A stretch of 33,581 nt of DNA from Coriobacteriia bacterium (lineage in GTDB: Bacteria; Actinomycetota; Coriobacteriia; Anaerosomatales; Anaerosomataceae). Made by a program: the position numbers and the translations under genes. The notes under the pieces were generated by a model. The model was not told the origin of the DNA. It was given only the letters and a program-made list of their open reading frames with translations, and did not search any database. Shown piece after piece: positions 1 through 7,593 of this stretch; within the stretch, counting starts at the first letter, position 1, and each line of letters begins with the position of its first letter. The stretch lies in assembly GCA_016938395.1 (NCBI GenBank), contig JAFGUS010000050.1, forward strand, positions 1 through 33,581, written 5' to 3'.

Positions 1-93
1 ACGCGAACGACTCGTAGATGATGATGGGGCTACCCACGACGACCGCGCCGAACATGCCCAGACGGAAGCGGTTGGCCATCGCCTCGATGATCA
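1..93 (-). pseudogene. tatC: Inverted internal fragment of tatC (loop 1 to transmembrane helix 2)
   Basis: Read on the minus strand, this piece gives a peptide containing IEAMANRFRLGMFGAVVVGS, followed by P-I-I-I-Y-E-S-F-A. It aligns without gaps to the TatC segment that runs from the T-E-A-F motif of periplasmic loop 1 into the second membrane helix, which ends S-P-V-I-x-Y-Q in typical members. TatC is the substrate-receptor subunit of the twin-arginine translocase in the cytoplasmic membrane. The fragment points towards the window edge and is opposite to the C-terminal tatC piece that follows. The two meet near the TGATCA palindrome at 88-93, so this is not an intact gene. It may be a real inversion or a chimera at a contig end. 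Confidence 0.6.
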
Positions 94-245
94 CGCCCGA
101 CTGGAACCCCTGGAGCATGGCCGCGCTATCCGGTGTCATGGTCGGCCTGTTCGAGGCGAGCATGCTGCTCGTTCGCGTCGCGCTCGCTCGGAAGATCAAG
201 GCCGAGGCGATGCCCGACGCCGACGCCGACGCCGAAGAGTCGTAG
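87..245 (+). pseudogene. tatC: C-terminal fragment of tatC (last membrane helix and tail)
   Basis: The frame ending at the TAG at 243-245 contains MITPDWNPWSMAALSG, then a hydrophobic segment with L-F-E-A-S-M-L-L-V-R-V and an acidic tail rich in Asp-Ala. This is the pattern of the last TatC helix, where the family shows I-T-P-x-x-[DN]-P followed by L-Y-E-[IL]-[SG]-I-L-x-[AS]-R. Upstream of about position 87 the same frame stops resembling TatC and meets a stop at 15-17, while the opposite strand there reads as a different part of TatC. The true 5' part of the gene is therefore missing. The piece ends six bases before hypA. Confidence 0.6.
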
Positions 246-251
246 GCCGCG

Positions 252-611
252 ATGCACGAGATGGGCATCGCCGAGGGCATCCTCTCATCGTCGGTCAGCG
301 CGGCACACGAGGCCGGTGCGCGCGGAATCTCCGCCGTATACGTCACCATCGGCGAGCTCACTGAGGTCTCTGAGGACGCCCTGCAGTTCGCCTGGGAGGC
401 GATAGTGCCGGGCACGCTCGCCGAGGGCTCGTCGCTTGACATCACCATGGTGCGCGCCTCCTCAAGTTGCGCCGACTGCGGCAATGAGTGGGAACACGAT
501 CGCTACTCCGGTTCGCAGTGTCCCGCTTGCGGCGGCTGGGTCGTGATGCTGCTCGCGGGTCGCGAGCTCAAGATCGACAGCATCGACATCGACGAGGAGG
601 GGGACGCATGA
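252..611 (+). CDS. hypA: Hydrogenase nickel incorporation protein HypA
   Basis: A 119-residue protein of normal HypA length. HypA is a cytoplasmic nickel metallochaperone that works with HypB to insert Ni into the large subunit of [NiFe]-hydrogenase. The N-terminal nickel site M-H-E-M is intact, with His2 and Glu3 as the usual ligands. The structural zinc site is visible as C73-x2-C76 and C90-x2-C93. The stop overlaps the hypB start in an ATGA, so the two are translationally coupled. No hydrogenase structural gene is in the window, so the target enzyme must be elsewhere. No clear ribosome binding site precedes the ATG; the gene follows the tatC piece by six bases and may be co-transcribed with it. 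Confidence 0.95.
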   Translation: MHEMGIAEGILSSSVSAAHEAGARGISAVYVTIGELTEVSEDALQFAWEAIVPGTLAEGSSLDITMVRASSSCADCGNEWEHDRYSGSQCPACGGWVVMLLAGRELKIDSIDIDEEGDA

Positions 612-1276
612 AGGTCGACATCGAGAAGCGCATCCTGGCGGCCAATGATGAGATAGCGGCGTCCAATCGTGCACTCTTCGCTGCGCACGGCGTATTCGTG
701 CTCGATCTCATGGCATCGCCCGGTGCGGGTAAGACGTCGACCATCCTCGCCACCATAGCCGCACTCCGCAATCGGTATGCCATCGCAGTCATAGAGGGCG
801 ACATAGCGAGCAAGGTGGACGCCGAGAAGGTTCGCGCTCACGGCATCCCGGCAGTACAGATCAACACCGGCGGTGCGTGCCATCTCGAGTCAGCGATGAT
901 CCGACGCGCCGTGGACACGCTCGACCTCGACGCGCTCGACCTCATCATCATCGAGAACGTCGGTAACCTCGTGTGTCCCTCGGACTTCGACCTGGGAGAG
1001 AACGCGAAGGTCATGATCCTCTCGGTGCCCGAGGGCCACGACAAGCCCTACAAGTACCCGAACATCTTCCAGGTCTCGGAGGCCGTCATCCTCAACAAGT
1101 ACGACACCATGGGAGTGTTCGACTTCGACGAGGAGGAGTTCCGGGACGTGGTGCGCAGTCTCAACGGCCAGGTGCCCGTGTTCCCGGTATCGGCCACCAA
1201 AGGCGAGGGTGTGGACGCCTGGGCTGGCTGGCTGGCTGGACGCATCGATGCCGCGAAGGAGACGGATGCCCGATGA
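608..1276 (+). CDS. hypB: Hydrogenase nickel incorporation GTPase HypB
   Basis: A 222-residue SIMIBI-class GTPase. The P-loop SPGAGKT lies at residues 37-43, the metal-binding C91-H92 sits in GGACHL, a further conserved Cys follows ENVGN (C123), and the guanine-specificity motif NKYD is at 163-166. HypB uses GTP hydrolysis to drive nickel transfer with HypA during hydrogenase maturation. Neither the N-terminal high-affinity Cys motif nor a His-rich stretch found in some members is present, so this is the short form that relies on the G-domain metal site. The ATG at 608 overlaps the hypA stop and was preferred to the upstream in-frame 488 start, which would lie inside hypA. Confidence 0.95.
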   Translation: MKVDIEKRILAANDEIAASNRALFAAHGVFVLDLMASPGAGKTSTILATIAALRNRYAIAVIEGDIASKVDAEKVRAHGIPAVQINTGGACHLESAMIRRAVDTLDLDALDLIIIENVGNLVCPSDFDLGENAKVMILSVPEGHDKPYKYPNIFQVSEAVILNKYDTMGVFDFDEEEFRDVVRSLNGQVPVFPVSATKGEGVDAWAGWLAGRIDAAKETDAR

Positions 1277-1827
1277 TGGACCGCGACCAGGCGCTCGCCC
1301 TCGTGCGCGAACGGATCCCCTCGGCGAATCTCGTCAACCACTGCGTGGCCACCGAGGTCATCATGGAGGCGCTTGCCAGGTACTTCGAGCTCGAGGAAGC
1401 CGAGGTGGAGCGGTGGGCGCTCGCTGGCTTGCTGCACGACCTTGACTACGCCGAGACCGGTGAGGACTTCGCGCGTCACGGTGTGGTGACCGCCGAACTG
1501 CTCGCCGATGAGCTTGATGACGAGCAGTTGCACGCGATCCTCGCGCATGCCGACAAAGCGCCGCGCGAGTCGCTCATGGACAAGGCCCTCTTCGCAGCCG
1601 ATCCCACGACCGGCTTCATCGTGGCCGCTGCGCTGGTGCGCCCGGACAAGGCGCTCTCCAACGTAGAGGTGCGGTCGCTGCTCAAGCGCTGGAAGGAAAG
1701 AGCGTTCGCCCGCGGTGCGAACCGCGAGCAGATGGCCGCGTGCGAGGAGCTGGGGCTTACGCGCGAGGAGTTCCTCGGCCTTGCGCTCGAAGCCATGCAG
1801 AAGCGGGCGGGCGAGATCGGGCTGTAG
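1273..1827 (+). CDS. HD-domain metal-dependent hydrolase, function unknown
   Basis: A 184-residue HD-superfamily protein. The putative metal ligands are H23 in NLVNHC, the H55-D56 doublet in LLHDLDY and D110 in FAAD. This matches stand-alone HD hydrolases, which usually act as phosphohydrolases on nucleotides; the substrate cannot be read from the sequence. The ATG at 1273 overlaps the hypB stop (ATGATG), placing it in the hypAB operon. A conserved HD protein in a hyp operon is suggestive but not proof of a role in hydrogenase maturation. The C-terminal third is helical and charged, with no second domain. It is the last gene before a 410-base gap. Confidence 0.8.
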   Translation: MMDRDQALALVRERIPSANLVNHCVATEVIMEALARYFELEEAEVERWALAGLLHDLDYAETGEDFARHGVVTAELLADELDDEQLHAILAHADKAPRESLMDKALFAADPTTGFIVAAALVRPDKALSNVEVRSLLKRWKERAFARGANREQMAACEELGLTREEFLGLALEAMQKRAGEIGL

Positions 1828-1877
1828 GGTCGTCTGCGGCTGAGGCGGAGTTCTGCGTTCGGGCCGGTTCATGCTTC

Positions 1878-2001
1878 TGCGCTGCAGGCGAGGTCCGGCG
1901 CTCAGACAGTCCTCGGAGGGGCCCCTCGGCGGCTCAGCCGCTTCGCGTCTTCGCCACCTCCCCGTCCTGCGGAACTTGCGGCGGACCTCTCCTGCAGCGC
2001 A
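1878..2001. repeat. Imperfect 23-bp inverted repeat enclosing smaller palindromes
   Basis: The left arm at 1878-1900 and the right arm at 1979-2001 are reverse complements at 21 of 23 positions; both contain CTGCAG inside a longer match. Between them lie a 12-base perfect palindrome GAGGGGCCCCTC at 1916-1927 and a 13-base palindrome GCGGCTCAGCCGC at 1929-1941. The word GCGGCTGAG also occurs at 1836-1844 and 2014-2022, with its inverse at 1933-1941. A folded RNA, a decayed mobile repeat or a transcription end are all possible. Confidence 0.6.
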
Positions 2002-2194
2002 GGCGCGGGGCGAGCGGCTGAGATCAAGACCAAGAGGGCCAAGACGTAGTAAGACTGAGGCGCACGCTCCTCTGCCGGGCCCTCGAGAGCAGATCTCCAG
2101 TGCGGAGGTAAGGGCAGTGCGCCTTCGCATCCAGCTGCCGGCCCTCGGCTCGTTTCGGTCGGACTCCGTTTACCCCCGGGGTTGACGAGCCATA

Positions 2195-2200
2195 TATACT
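2195..2200 (+). promoter_or_regulatory. Probable -10 element of the topA promoter
   Basis: TATACT lies in the only AT-rich stretch of the gap, 38 bases before the topA ATG. TTGACG at 2182-2187 is only seven bases upstream, too close for a standard -35, so the -35 element is uncertain; TTTACC at 2169-2174 is a weak alternative at 20 bases. No strong Shine-Dalgarno motif is seen before the ATG. Confidence 0.35.
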
Positions 2201-2237
2201 CGGCGGAAGTGACCGCCCCCACGCGGGAAGACAGCAC

Positions 2238-4781
2238 ATGAACCTGGTTATCTCCGAGAAGAACATCGCCGCGCGCCGCATCGCCGAGATACTGGCGGTG
2301 GGGAAGCCGACGGCCGAGAAGGTCTACACGACACCCGTCTACCGCTTCCGCCGTGACGGGGAGGACTGGGTCTCCATCGGTCTCAAGGGCCACATCATGG
2401 AGGTCGACTTCGCCCCGGTCCTCGATGAGGCGGCAGTCCGGGACCTTGCTGCGTCGGATCCGCGCGTGCTCGCCGGTGGTGCGGAGGCGTTGCTCGCCGC
2501 CGACGGTGCCGTCGACCTCAAGAAGTGGCGACTCGAGACCCTTCCGGTGCTGACGCGGGTGCACGTGGAGAAAGTGCCCAAGGAGAAGGGCATCATCCAG
2601 TCGATCAAGAACCTCTCGAAGAAGGCCGACAAGGTCATCATCGCGACCGACTTCGACCGCGAGGGCGAGCTCATCGGCGCTGACGCCCGCGACGTGGTCC
2701 GCGAGGTCAACAAGGACGTTCCGGTTTCCCGGGTGCGCTTCTCGGCCATCACCAAAGACGAGATCGAGCGCGCATTCTCCGAGGAAGACGTGCTGTCCGA
2801 GGAGCTCGCGCAGGCGGGCGAGACGCGTCAGGACATCGACCTCATCTGGGGCGCCGTGCTCACGCGCTACCTCACACTCGCGCTGCAGACCCAGACACGC
2901 AAGCCGTTCGGAGACGTGCTCTCCTCCGGCCGCGTGCAGACGCCCACGCTCAAGCTCATCGTGGACCGGGAGAAGGAACGCGAGGCGTTCGTGTCAGAGG
3001 ATTACTGGCAGGTGCGCGGCACGTTCGCCAAAGACGACAACGAGTTCACGGCCCCGCACTCGACCGATCGCTTCAAGACCGAGGCGGCCGCCCGGGCCGT
3101 GATGGATGCGGTCGCCGGACATACCACCGCTACCGTGGTCTCTGTCGAGCGCAGCAAGCGTACCGTGCAGCCTCCGGTGCCATTCAACACCACGGCGCTC
3201 ATGGCCGCTGCCGCCTCCGAGGGCATCTCGCCCTCCCAGACGATGCGCATCGCGGAGTCACTTTATATGAGCGGTTACATGTCGTATCCGCGCGTGGACA
3301 ACACCGTCTATCCGCCGAGCCTCGACCTCAAGGGCATCCTGAAGTCCCTCTCCGATGTGCCGTTCTACCGCGAGCACGCGCAGAAGCTGCTCAAGAAGGG
3401 CACGCTCAAGGCGACACGCGGCCCCAAGGAGACGACCGACCACCCGCCGATCCACCCCACCGGCGCTGCCGACCCTGACAAGCTCGACCCGCAGGCGTGG
3501 AAGCTGTACAACCTCGTGGCACGCCGATTCATGGCGACACTCTCGGATCCCGCGATCGTGGAGAGCACGCGCGTAGATCTTGACGTCGCGGCGGAGCGGT
3601 TCCGCGCCAAGGGTGATGTCGTCGTCTCGCCGGGCTTCCGTGCCATCTACCCGTACGGTCTGCGTAAGGACGATCATCTGCCGACGGTCGCCGAGGGTGA
3701 GACCATCGACTTCGGTGGCGCCGAGATGGAAGCCAAGCAGACGCAGCCGCCCGCCCGCTACTCGCAGGGCAAGCTCATCCAGGAGATGGAGAAGCTGGGA
3801 CTCGGCACCAAGGCGACCCGCCACGACGCCATCCAGACGCTCTACGACCGCAAGTACGTGCAGAACGACCCGATGGAGCCCACCAACAAGGGCCGCACGG
3901 TGATTGACGCGCTTTCGACGTACGCGAGCGAGATCACCACCCCGGACATGACTGTCGCGCTCGACCGCGAGATGGATGCGATCGCTAACGGCAAGTCCAC
4001 GCTGCCTGCCGTGGTGGGTCACTCGCAGAATGCGCTGGCCACGGTCGTGGAGGAACTCCTCGGCAATGTGGACGCCATCGCGGACATGCTCAAGGGTGCG
4101 ATCGACGAGGATGCAAAGGTCGGCATCTGCCCGAAGTCGGGGCACGACCTGCTCATCAAGTACTCGCCGCGGAATCGCACGTACTTCGTCGGATGCACGG
4201 GCTACCCGGAGTGCGACGTGACCTATCCGCTTCCCAAGAACGCCAAGTACCAGGCGGTCGAAGAGCTGTGCGAGGTCTGCGGATCGCCGCAGGTGAAGGT
4301 CATCCAGTTCAAGAAGCGGCCGCGGGTGATGTGTCTGAGCACCGACTGTCCCACCAAGAAGGGCCCCGAGATCATGATCGCTCCGGGCGGATGCCCGAAG
4401 TGCGGAGGCGACCTCAAGGTGGCGTACTCGCAAGTGGGTAGCCGTTACGTGCGCTGCACCAACTACGAGGAGTGCAAGACCGCCTATCCGCTGCCACAGC
4501 AGGGCGAGATAGAGGCTACCGACGAGTTGTGCGAATGCGGCGTCCCCAAGGTCATCGTGCACACTAAGAAGGGGCCATGGAAGATTTGCATCGACCCCGA
4601 CTGCGAGCATAAGCCTCCCCGCACCGCACCGCGGCGCGGCGGTGCGCGCACAGGTGCCAGGAAGAGCACCGCCAAGAGCACGGCCAAGTCCGGCACGAAG
4701 GGCACGGCGAAGGGCTCCACGAAGAGCCCCGCCAAGGGAACCGGCAAGACCACGGCTCGCAAAAAGCCCGCGAGCTCGTGA
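2238..4781 (+). CDS. topA: DNA topoisomerase I, archaeal-type, with zinc ribbons and a basic tail
   Basis: An 847-residue type IA topoisomerase that relaxes negative supercoils through a transient 5'-phosphotyrosyl break. The N-terminal Toprim domain starts LVISEKNIAARRIAEIL, with Glu7, and contains DFDREGELIG at 138-147; DLIWGAVLTR is at 201-210. These match archaeal topoisomerase I more closely than the usual bacterial start LVIVESPAKAKTI. The catalytic tyrosine is Y350 in YMSYPRVDN. From about residue 631 there are four zinc-ribbon-like units with paired Cys, the first having Ser-Gly-His in place of the second Cys. The last 55 residues are a Lys/Ala/Ser/Thr tail resembling histone H1, probably for DNA binding. 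The gene sits near tmk and holB, as in Streptomyces (from memory), so the position is conserved although the protein type is unusual. Confidence 0.95.
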   Translation: MNLVISEKNIAARRIAEILAVGKPTAEKVYTTPVYRFRRDGEDWVSIGLKGHIMEVDFAPVLDEAAVRDLAASDPRVLAGGAEALLAADGAVDLKKWRLETLPVLTRVHVEKVPKEKGIIQSIKNLSKKADKVIIATDFDREGELIGADARDVVREVNKDVPVSRVRFSAITKDEIERAFSEEDVLSEELAQAGETRQDIDLIWGAVLTRYLTLALQTQTRKPFGDVLSSGRVQTPTLKLIVDREKEREAFVSEDYWQVRGTFAKDDNEFTAPHSTDRFKTEAAARAVMDAVAGHTTATVVSVERSKRTVQPPVPFNTTALMAAAASEGISPSQTMRIAESLYMSGYMSYPRVDNTVYPPSLDLKGILKSLSDVPFYREHAQKLLKKGTLKATRGPKETTDHPPIHPTGAADPDKLDPQAWKLYNLVARRFMATLSDPAIVESTRVDLDVAAERFRAKGDVVVSPGFRAIYPYGLRKDDHLPTVAEGETIDFGGAEMEAKQTQPPARYSQGKLIQEMEKLGLGTKATRHDAIQTLYDRKYVQNDPMEPTNKGRTVIDALSTYASEITTPDMTVALDREMDAIANGKSTLPAVVGHSQNALATVVEELLGNVDAIADMLKGAIDEDAKVGICPKSGHDLLIKYSPRNRTYFVGCTGYPECDVTYPLPKNAKYQAVEELCEVCGSPQVKVIQFKKRPRVMCLSTDCPTKKGPEIMIAPGGCPKCGGDLKVAYSQVGSRYVRCTNYEECKTAYPLPQQGEIEATDELCECGVPKVIVHTKKGPWKICIDPDCEHKPPRTAPRRGGARTGARKSTAKSTAKSGTKGTAKGSTKSPAKGTGKTTARKKPASS

Positions 4782-4790
4782 GCCGGACGA

Positions 4791-4816
4791 CCACCGGGGG
4801 GATGTACCCTCTGTGG
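4791..4816 (+). terminator. Hairpin between topA and the nitrilase-like gene, no U-tract
   Basis: A 10-base-pair stem with one mismatch and one G-U pair (arms 4791-4800 and 4807-4816) around a six-base loop. It lies 10 bases after the topA stop. No T-run follows, so it could weaken read-through, protect the topA mRNA 3' end, or have no role. Confidence 0.35.
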
Positions 4817-4839
4817 CCTGAAGCCGGAAGGAGCCAGCG

Positions 4840-5517
4840 GTGAGGATCGCAGTCGTGCAGCACGTCCCGCGTCCCGCGCCAGCGCAGGACCTCGAAGCGC
4901 TCGTTGCCGCGACCCTGCGTGCAGCTGCATCCGGAGCCGAGTGGGTGGTGCTCCCGGGTCTCCCCGCACTTGATGGCGGTCCGCTCCAGGAGGAGCTCTG
5001 GCGTCGTCTCGAAGCGGACGTTCCCGGCGTCGGTGTCGTCGTTGCTGCTGACTCAGGTGGCGCGATGGTCGCCAGCGGCGATGTCGGTTCACCCGGAGTC
5101 ACAGTCGTGCTCGTCGGCGACGACTGCTTCTCGCCCGCTGCGCTCCGCGAGGCACGCGTCGCGGCCCCCGGCATCGCCGTGCTGGCGCCGGGCGCCGAGT
5201 CAGAGATACAGATCGAAGCCACCCTCGAGTTCGCGATCGAGCTCAGCACTTCGCTCGCCTCGGTGGTGATCCTTGTAGAGACCGACGGTGCAGAGCTTGG
5301 CGAGGCTGGTCACGGAGGCTCCGCGATCGTGTATCTCGGCGAGGTGGTAGCGCAGGCCATACCGGGAGACACCATCATCTACGCCGATGTGGAGAGCCCC
5401 GCGGGACCTCCCGAGTTACCCGGCTCGCTTCCGCCCGTACCGCCGCTTCTGGCGCAGCGTGTGGCTGCGCACAGCGGCCGTAAGCTCGAGGTCGACTACC
5501 CGGCCGATCTCGGCTGA
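4840..5517 (+). CDS. Nitrilase-fold protein with apparently missing catalytic residues
   Basis: A 225-residue protein with the outline of the carbon-nitrogen hydrolase fold: an MRIAVVQ start, GAEWVVLP at 32-39, a strand and LVGDDCFSP at 91-99, and a G-x-S-x-I-V-Y-L-G-E-V-V segment near 160-170 followed by IIYADVESP. In active nitrilases the catalytic Glu follows the V-V-x-P strand and the Cys opens the I-C-Y-D strand. Here those positions read G40 and G93, with a Cys only at 96. It is also about 40 residues shorter than usual. It is probably not an active amidase, or uses shifted residues. The GTG start follows GGAAGGAG at 4826-4833. The family call rests on pattern, so it is moderate. Confidence 0.55.
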   Translation: MRIAVVQHVPRPAPAQDLEALVAATLRAAASGAEWVVLPGLPALDGGPLQEELWRRLEADVPGVGVVVAADSGGAMVASGDVGSPGVTVVLVGDDCFSPAALREARVAAPGIAVLAPGAESEIQIEATLEFAIELSTSLASVVILVETDGAELGEAGHGGSAIVYLGEVVAQAIPGDTIIYADVESPAGPPELPGSLPPVPPLLAQRVAAHSGRKLEVDYPADLG

Positions 5518-5521
5518 AGGG

Positions 5522-5600
5522 CTTCTGGCGCGGGCGATGGTAGAATCACCGTGGCCATCCGAGGCTTAGTCCGCCGCGCCGTCCAACGCAGCGCCAGAAG
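5522..5600. repeat. Perfect 10-bp inverted repeat flanking the malic enzyme leader
   Basis: CTTCTGGCGC at 5522-5531 and GCGCCAGAAG at 5591-5600 are exact reverse complements separated by 59 bases. The left arm lies upstream of the putative -10 at 5541, the right arm just upstream of the ribosome binding site. They could be paired operator half-sites, or a stem if transcription starts further upstream. Confidence 0.5.
5538..5546 (+). promoter_or_regulatory. Extended -10 promoter element of the malic enzyme transcript
   Basis: TGGTAGAAT reads as an extended -10 (TG, one base, TAGAAT), about 65 bases before the malic enzyme ATG. No good -35 is visible at 16-18 bases, which is tolerable for extended -10 promoters. 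Confidence 0.45.
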
Positions 5601-5610
5601 AGGGAGATCA

Positions 5611-6759
5611 ATGACCCACACGTCCGACCCCATCGAATTCCACCGGCGTCTACGGGGCAAGATCACGATCGGCTCGAAGGTCCCGCTCGAGGCGGAGAAT
5701 CTGAGCATCGTCTACACGCCGGGTGTGGGCGCGGTCTCCACGGCCATCGCTGACGACCCCGCGAAGGTGCGCGAACTCACGGGCGTGCAGAACACGGTCG
5801 CGATCGTGACGGACGGGACAGCGGTACTCGGCCTCGGTGACATCGGCCCGGCTGCGGCACTGCCGGTCATGGAGGGCAAAGCCGCCATCTTCTCGGAATT
5901 CGCCGACATCAACGCCGTGCCGATCTGTCTGGACACTACCGACACCGATGCGATCGTGGACACGGTGCGGTATCTTGCGCCGAGTTTCGGCGGCATCAAC
6001 CTCGAGGACATCTCGGCACCTCGTTGCTTCGAGATCGAGCGCCGGCTCACCGAAGCGCTCGACATCCCCGTCTTCCATGACGACCAGCATGGCACCGCGA
6101 TCGTCGTGCTCGCGGGACTCATAAACGCGCTCGCGGTCACCGGCAAGGGCGCCGATGTACGGATAGCCATCTCGGGCGCCGGCGCGGCTGGCCTGGCCAT
6201 CGCGCATCTGCTCGTTGCGTACGGGATGACGCGCATCCGTATCAGTGACAGCAAGGGTGTTCTCACGCTTACGCGCGAGAACATCAACGCGAGCCAGCGT
6301 GAAGTGCTCGCGCTCAGCACCGCCGGGGACGATTGGCCGCTCGGGGAGACCCTCATCGACGGTGCGGACGTCTTCATCGGCGTGTCTAAGGCGGGACTGT
6401 TCACAGCCGGGGACATTCGCGGTATGGCAACAGACCCCATCGTCTTCGCGCTGGCCAACCCGGTGCCGGAGATCATGCCTGACGAAGCCCGCGCCGGCGG
6501 CGCGGCGGTCGTGGCGACCGGGCGCTCGGACTTTCCCAACCAGATCAACAACGCTCTCGTGTTCCCCGGGCTGTTCCGCGGCCTGCTCGACCACGGTGTC
6601 CCGCAGGTGACGACCGCGATCAAGATCACGGTCGCCGAAGCGCTCGCGGCGCTGGTGGATGACCCGTGTCCGGAGTGTATCGTGCCTTCGATCTTCGACC
6701 CGCGGATCGTTCCCGGTATTGCCCGCGCCATCGGTGCGGCAGAAGGAGAGCGGTGCTGA
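5611..6759 (+). CDS. Malic enzyme (malate dehydrogenase, decarboxylating), short bacterial form
   Basis: A 382-residue malic enzyme that oxidatively decarboxylates malate to pyruvate and CO2 with NAD(P)+ in the cytoplasm. Visible motifs are SIVYTPGVG with Y35, the general-base lysine K90 in MEGKAAIF, metal ligands E132-D133 in NLEDI and D157-D158 in FHDDQHG, and the Rossmann motif GAGAAG at 189-194. The length is that of the short type without the phosphotransacetylase domain. Whether NAD or NADP is preferred cannot be told. The ATG at 5611 was preferred to the in-frame 5551 start because AGGGAGA lies at 5601-5607 and family similarity begins here. The stop overlaps the GTG of the fumarase alpha gene, linking malate and fumarate metabolism. 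Confidence 0.93.
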   Translation: MTHTSDPIEFHRRLRGKITIGSKVPLEAENLSIVYTPGVGAVSTAIADDPAKVRELTGVQNTVAIVTDGTAVLGLGDIGPAAALPVMEGKAAIFSEFADINAVPICLDTTDTDAIVDTVRYLAPSFGGINLEDISAPRCFEIERRLTEALDIPVFHDDQHGTAIVVLAGLINALAVTGKGADVRIAISGAGAAGLAIAHLLVAYGMTRIRISDSKGVLTLTRENINASQREVLALSTAGDDWPLGETLIDGADVFIGVSKAGLFTAGDIRGMATDPIVFALANPVPEIMPDEARAGGAAVVATGRSDFPNQINNALVFPGLFRGLLDHGVPQVTTAIKITVAEALAALVDDPCPECIVPSIFDPRIVPGIARAIGAAEGERC

Positions 6760-7592
6760 CCTCAGGCGCCATAGCCGGTGCGGTGCGCTCGGCGATCGCC
6801 GAGGCGGCGACCACGTTGCGCGCCGACGTCTACCGGGCGATGGAGCGCGCCTGGGTCGAGGAGCCCTCGCCATCGGGTAGGGACGTGCTTTCGCGGATCC
6901 TCGAGAACGCCCGCATCGCCGGGCGCGACAGGGTGCCGCTGTGCCAGGACACGGGCACCACGTGGGTGTGGGTCGAGCTCGGTGCCGAGGAGTGCCCCGG
7001 GAGCGATCTGCTCGCCGCCATCGATGACGCCGTGGCTCAGGCCTATCGCGAGGGCGGGCTCAGGATGAGCGTTCTGCGGGATGCGCTTGTGGATCGCGCC
7101 AACACCGGCGACAACACCCCCGCCTTCCTGGATGTGACGCTCAGGCCGGGTACCGGCGCCACCGTGCACGTGATGCTCAAGGGTGGCGGCTCGGACAACG
7201 CGAGCGCGCTCGGGATGCTCGAACCTGCAGCGGGGATGGAGGGCGTGAAGCGCTTCGTCGTCGATCGGGTCTCGGCCAAGGGCTCCTGCGCATGCCCGCC
7301 GCTCGTGCTGGGCGTCGGAGTGGGCGGCACGTTCGACTCAGTGGGGAAGCTTGCCAAGAAGGCGTTGCTGCGCTCCGTGGGGACACCCGCCTCCGACCCG
7401 CGCGTCGCTGCGTTCGAGGCCGAGGTGCTCGAGGCGGTGAACGCGCTCGGCATCGGTCCCGGGGGTCTCGGCGGCCGGACCACCGCGCTGGCGGTGCACG
7501 TGGTGACGGCGCCGTGCCATATCGCGGCGCTGCCGGTCGCGGTCAACCTTGGCTGTTCGGCTATGCGGAGCGCCACCGTGGAGATCGCCTAG
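6753..7592 (+). CDS. Class I fumarate hydratase, alpha subunit
   Basis: A 279-residue alpha subunit of the heterodimeric, oxygen-sensitive [4Fe-4S] fumarase (TtdA/FumA N-terminal family), which interconverts fumarate and malate. The three cluster cysteines are C64 in VPLCQDTG, C181 in the CACPP segment and C268 in [21 protein letters not shown] and [11 protein letters not shown] are also typical. The related tartrate dehydratase cannot be excluded from sequence alone, but the malic enzyme next door favours fumarase. The GTG start has AAGGAG at 6743-6748 and overlaps the malic enzyme stop. Unusually, the beta subunit does not follow directly; an MFS transporter gene lies between them. Confidence 0.9.
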   Translation: MLTSGAIAGAVRSAIAEAATTLRADVYRAMERAWVEEPSPSGRDVLSRILENARIAGRDRVPLCQDTGTTWVWVELGAEECPGSDLLAAIDDAVAQAYREGGLRMSVLRDALVDRANTGDNTPAFLDVTLRPGTGATVHVMLKGGGSDNASALGMLEPAAGMEGVKRFVVDRVSAKGSCACPPLVLGVGVGGTFDSVGKLAKKALLRSVGTPASDPRVAAFEAEVLEAVNALGIGPGGLGGRTTALAVHVVTAPCHIAALPVAVNLGCSAMRSATVEIA

Positions 7593-7593
7593 G

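Larger units (their letters stand above)
1828..2237. other. Gene-free 410-base gap with repeats and the probable topA promoter
   Basis: No credible coding frame was found; the short frames here have no recognisable content and overlap one another on both strands. The left half (1836-2022) holds inverted repeats and GC-rich palindromes described separately. The right end, 2182-2237, contains the AT-rich stretch CATATATACT, which probably includes the topA promoter, then a short leader. No tRNA, riboswitch or U-tract terminator was recognised. Confidence 0.6.

Noticed and set aside
2182..2200. TTGACG plus TATACT as a standard promoter for topA
   Set aside because: The spacer is only seven bases, so the two cannot form one promoter; only the -10 was kept.
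1871..2564. Open frames on both strands in and around the gap before topA
   Set aside because: They overlap each other and the inverted repeats, lack ribosome binding sites and show no recognisable protein features.
3258..5249. A 663-codon open frame on the minus strand opposite topA
   Set aside because: It is antisense to a clear topA and has the Arg/Leu/His-rich composition of a high-GC shadow frame, with no recognisable domain.
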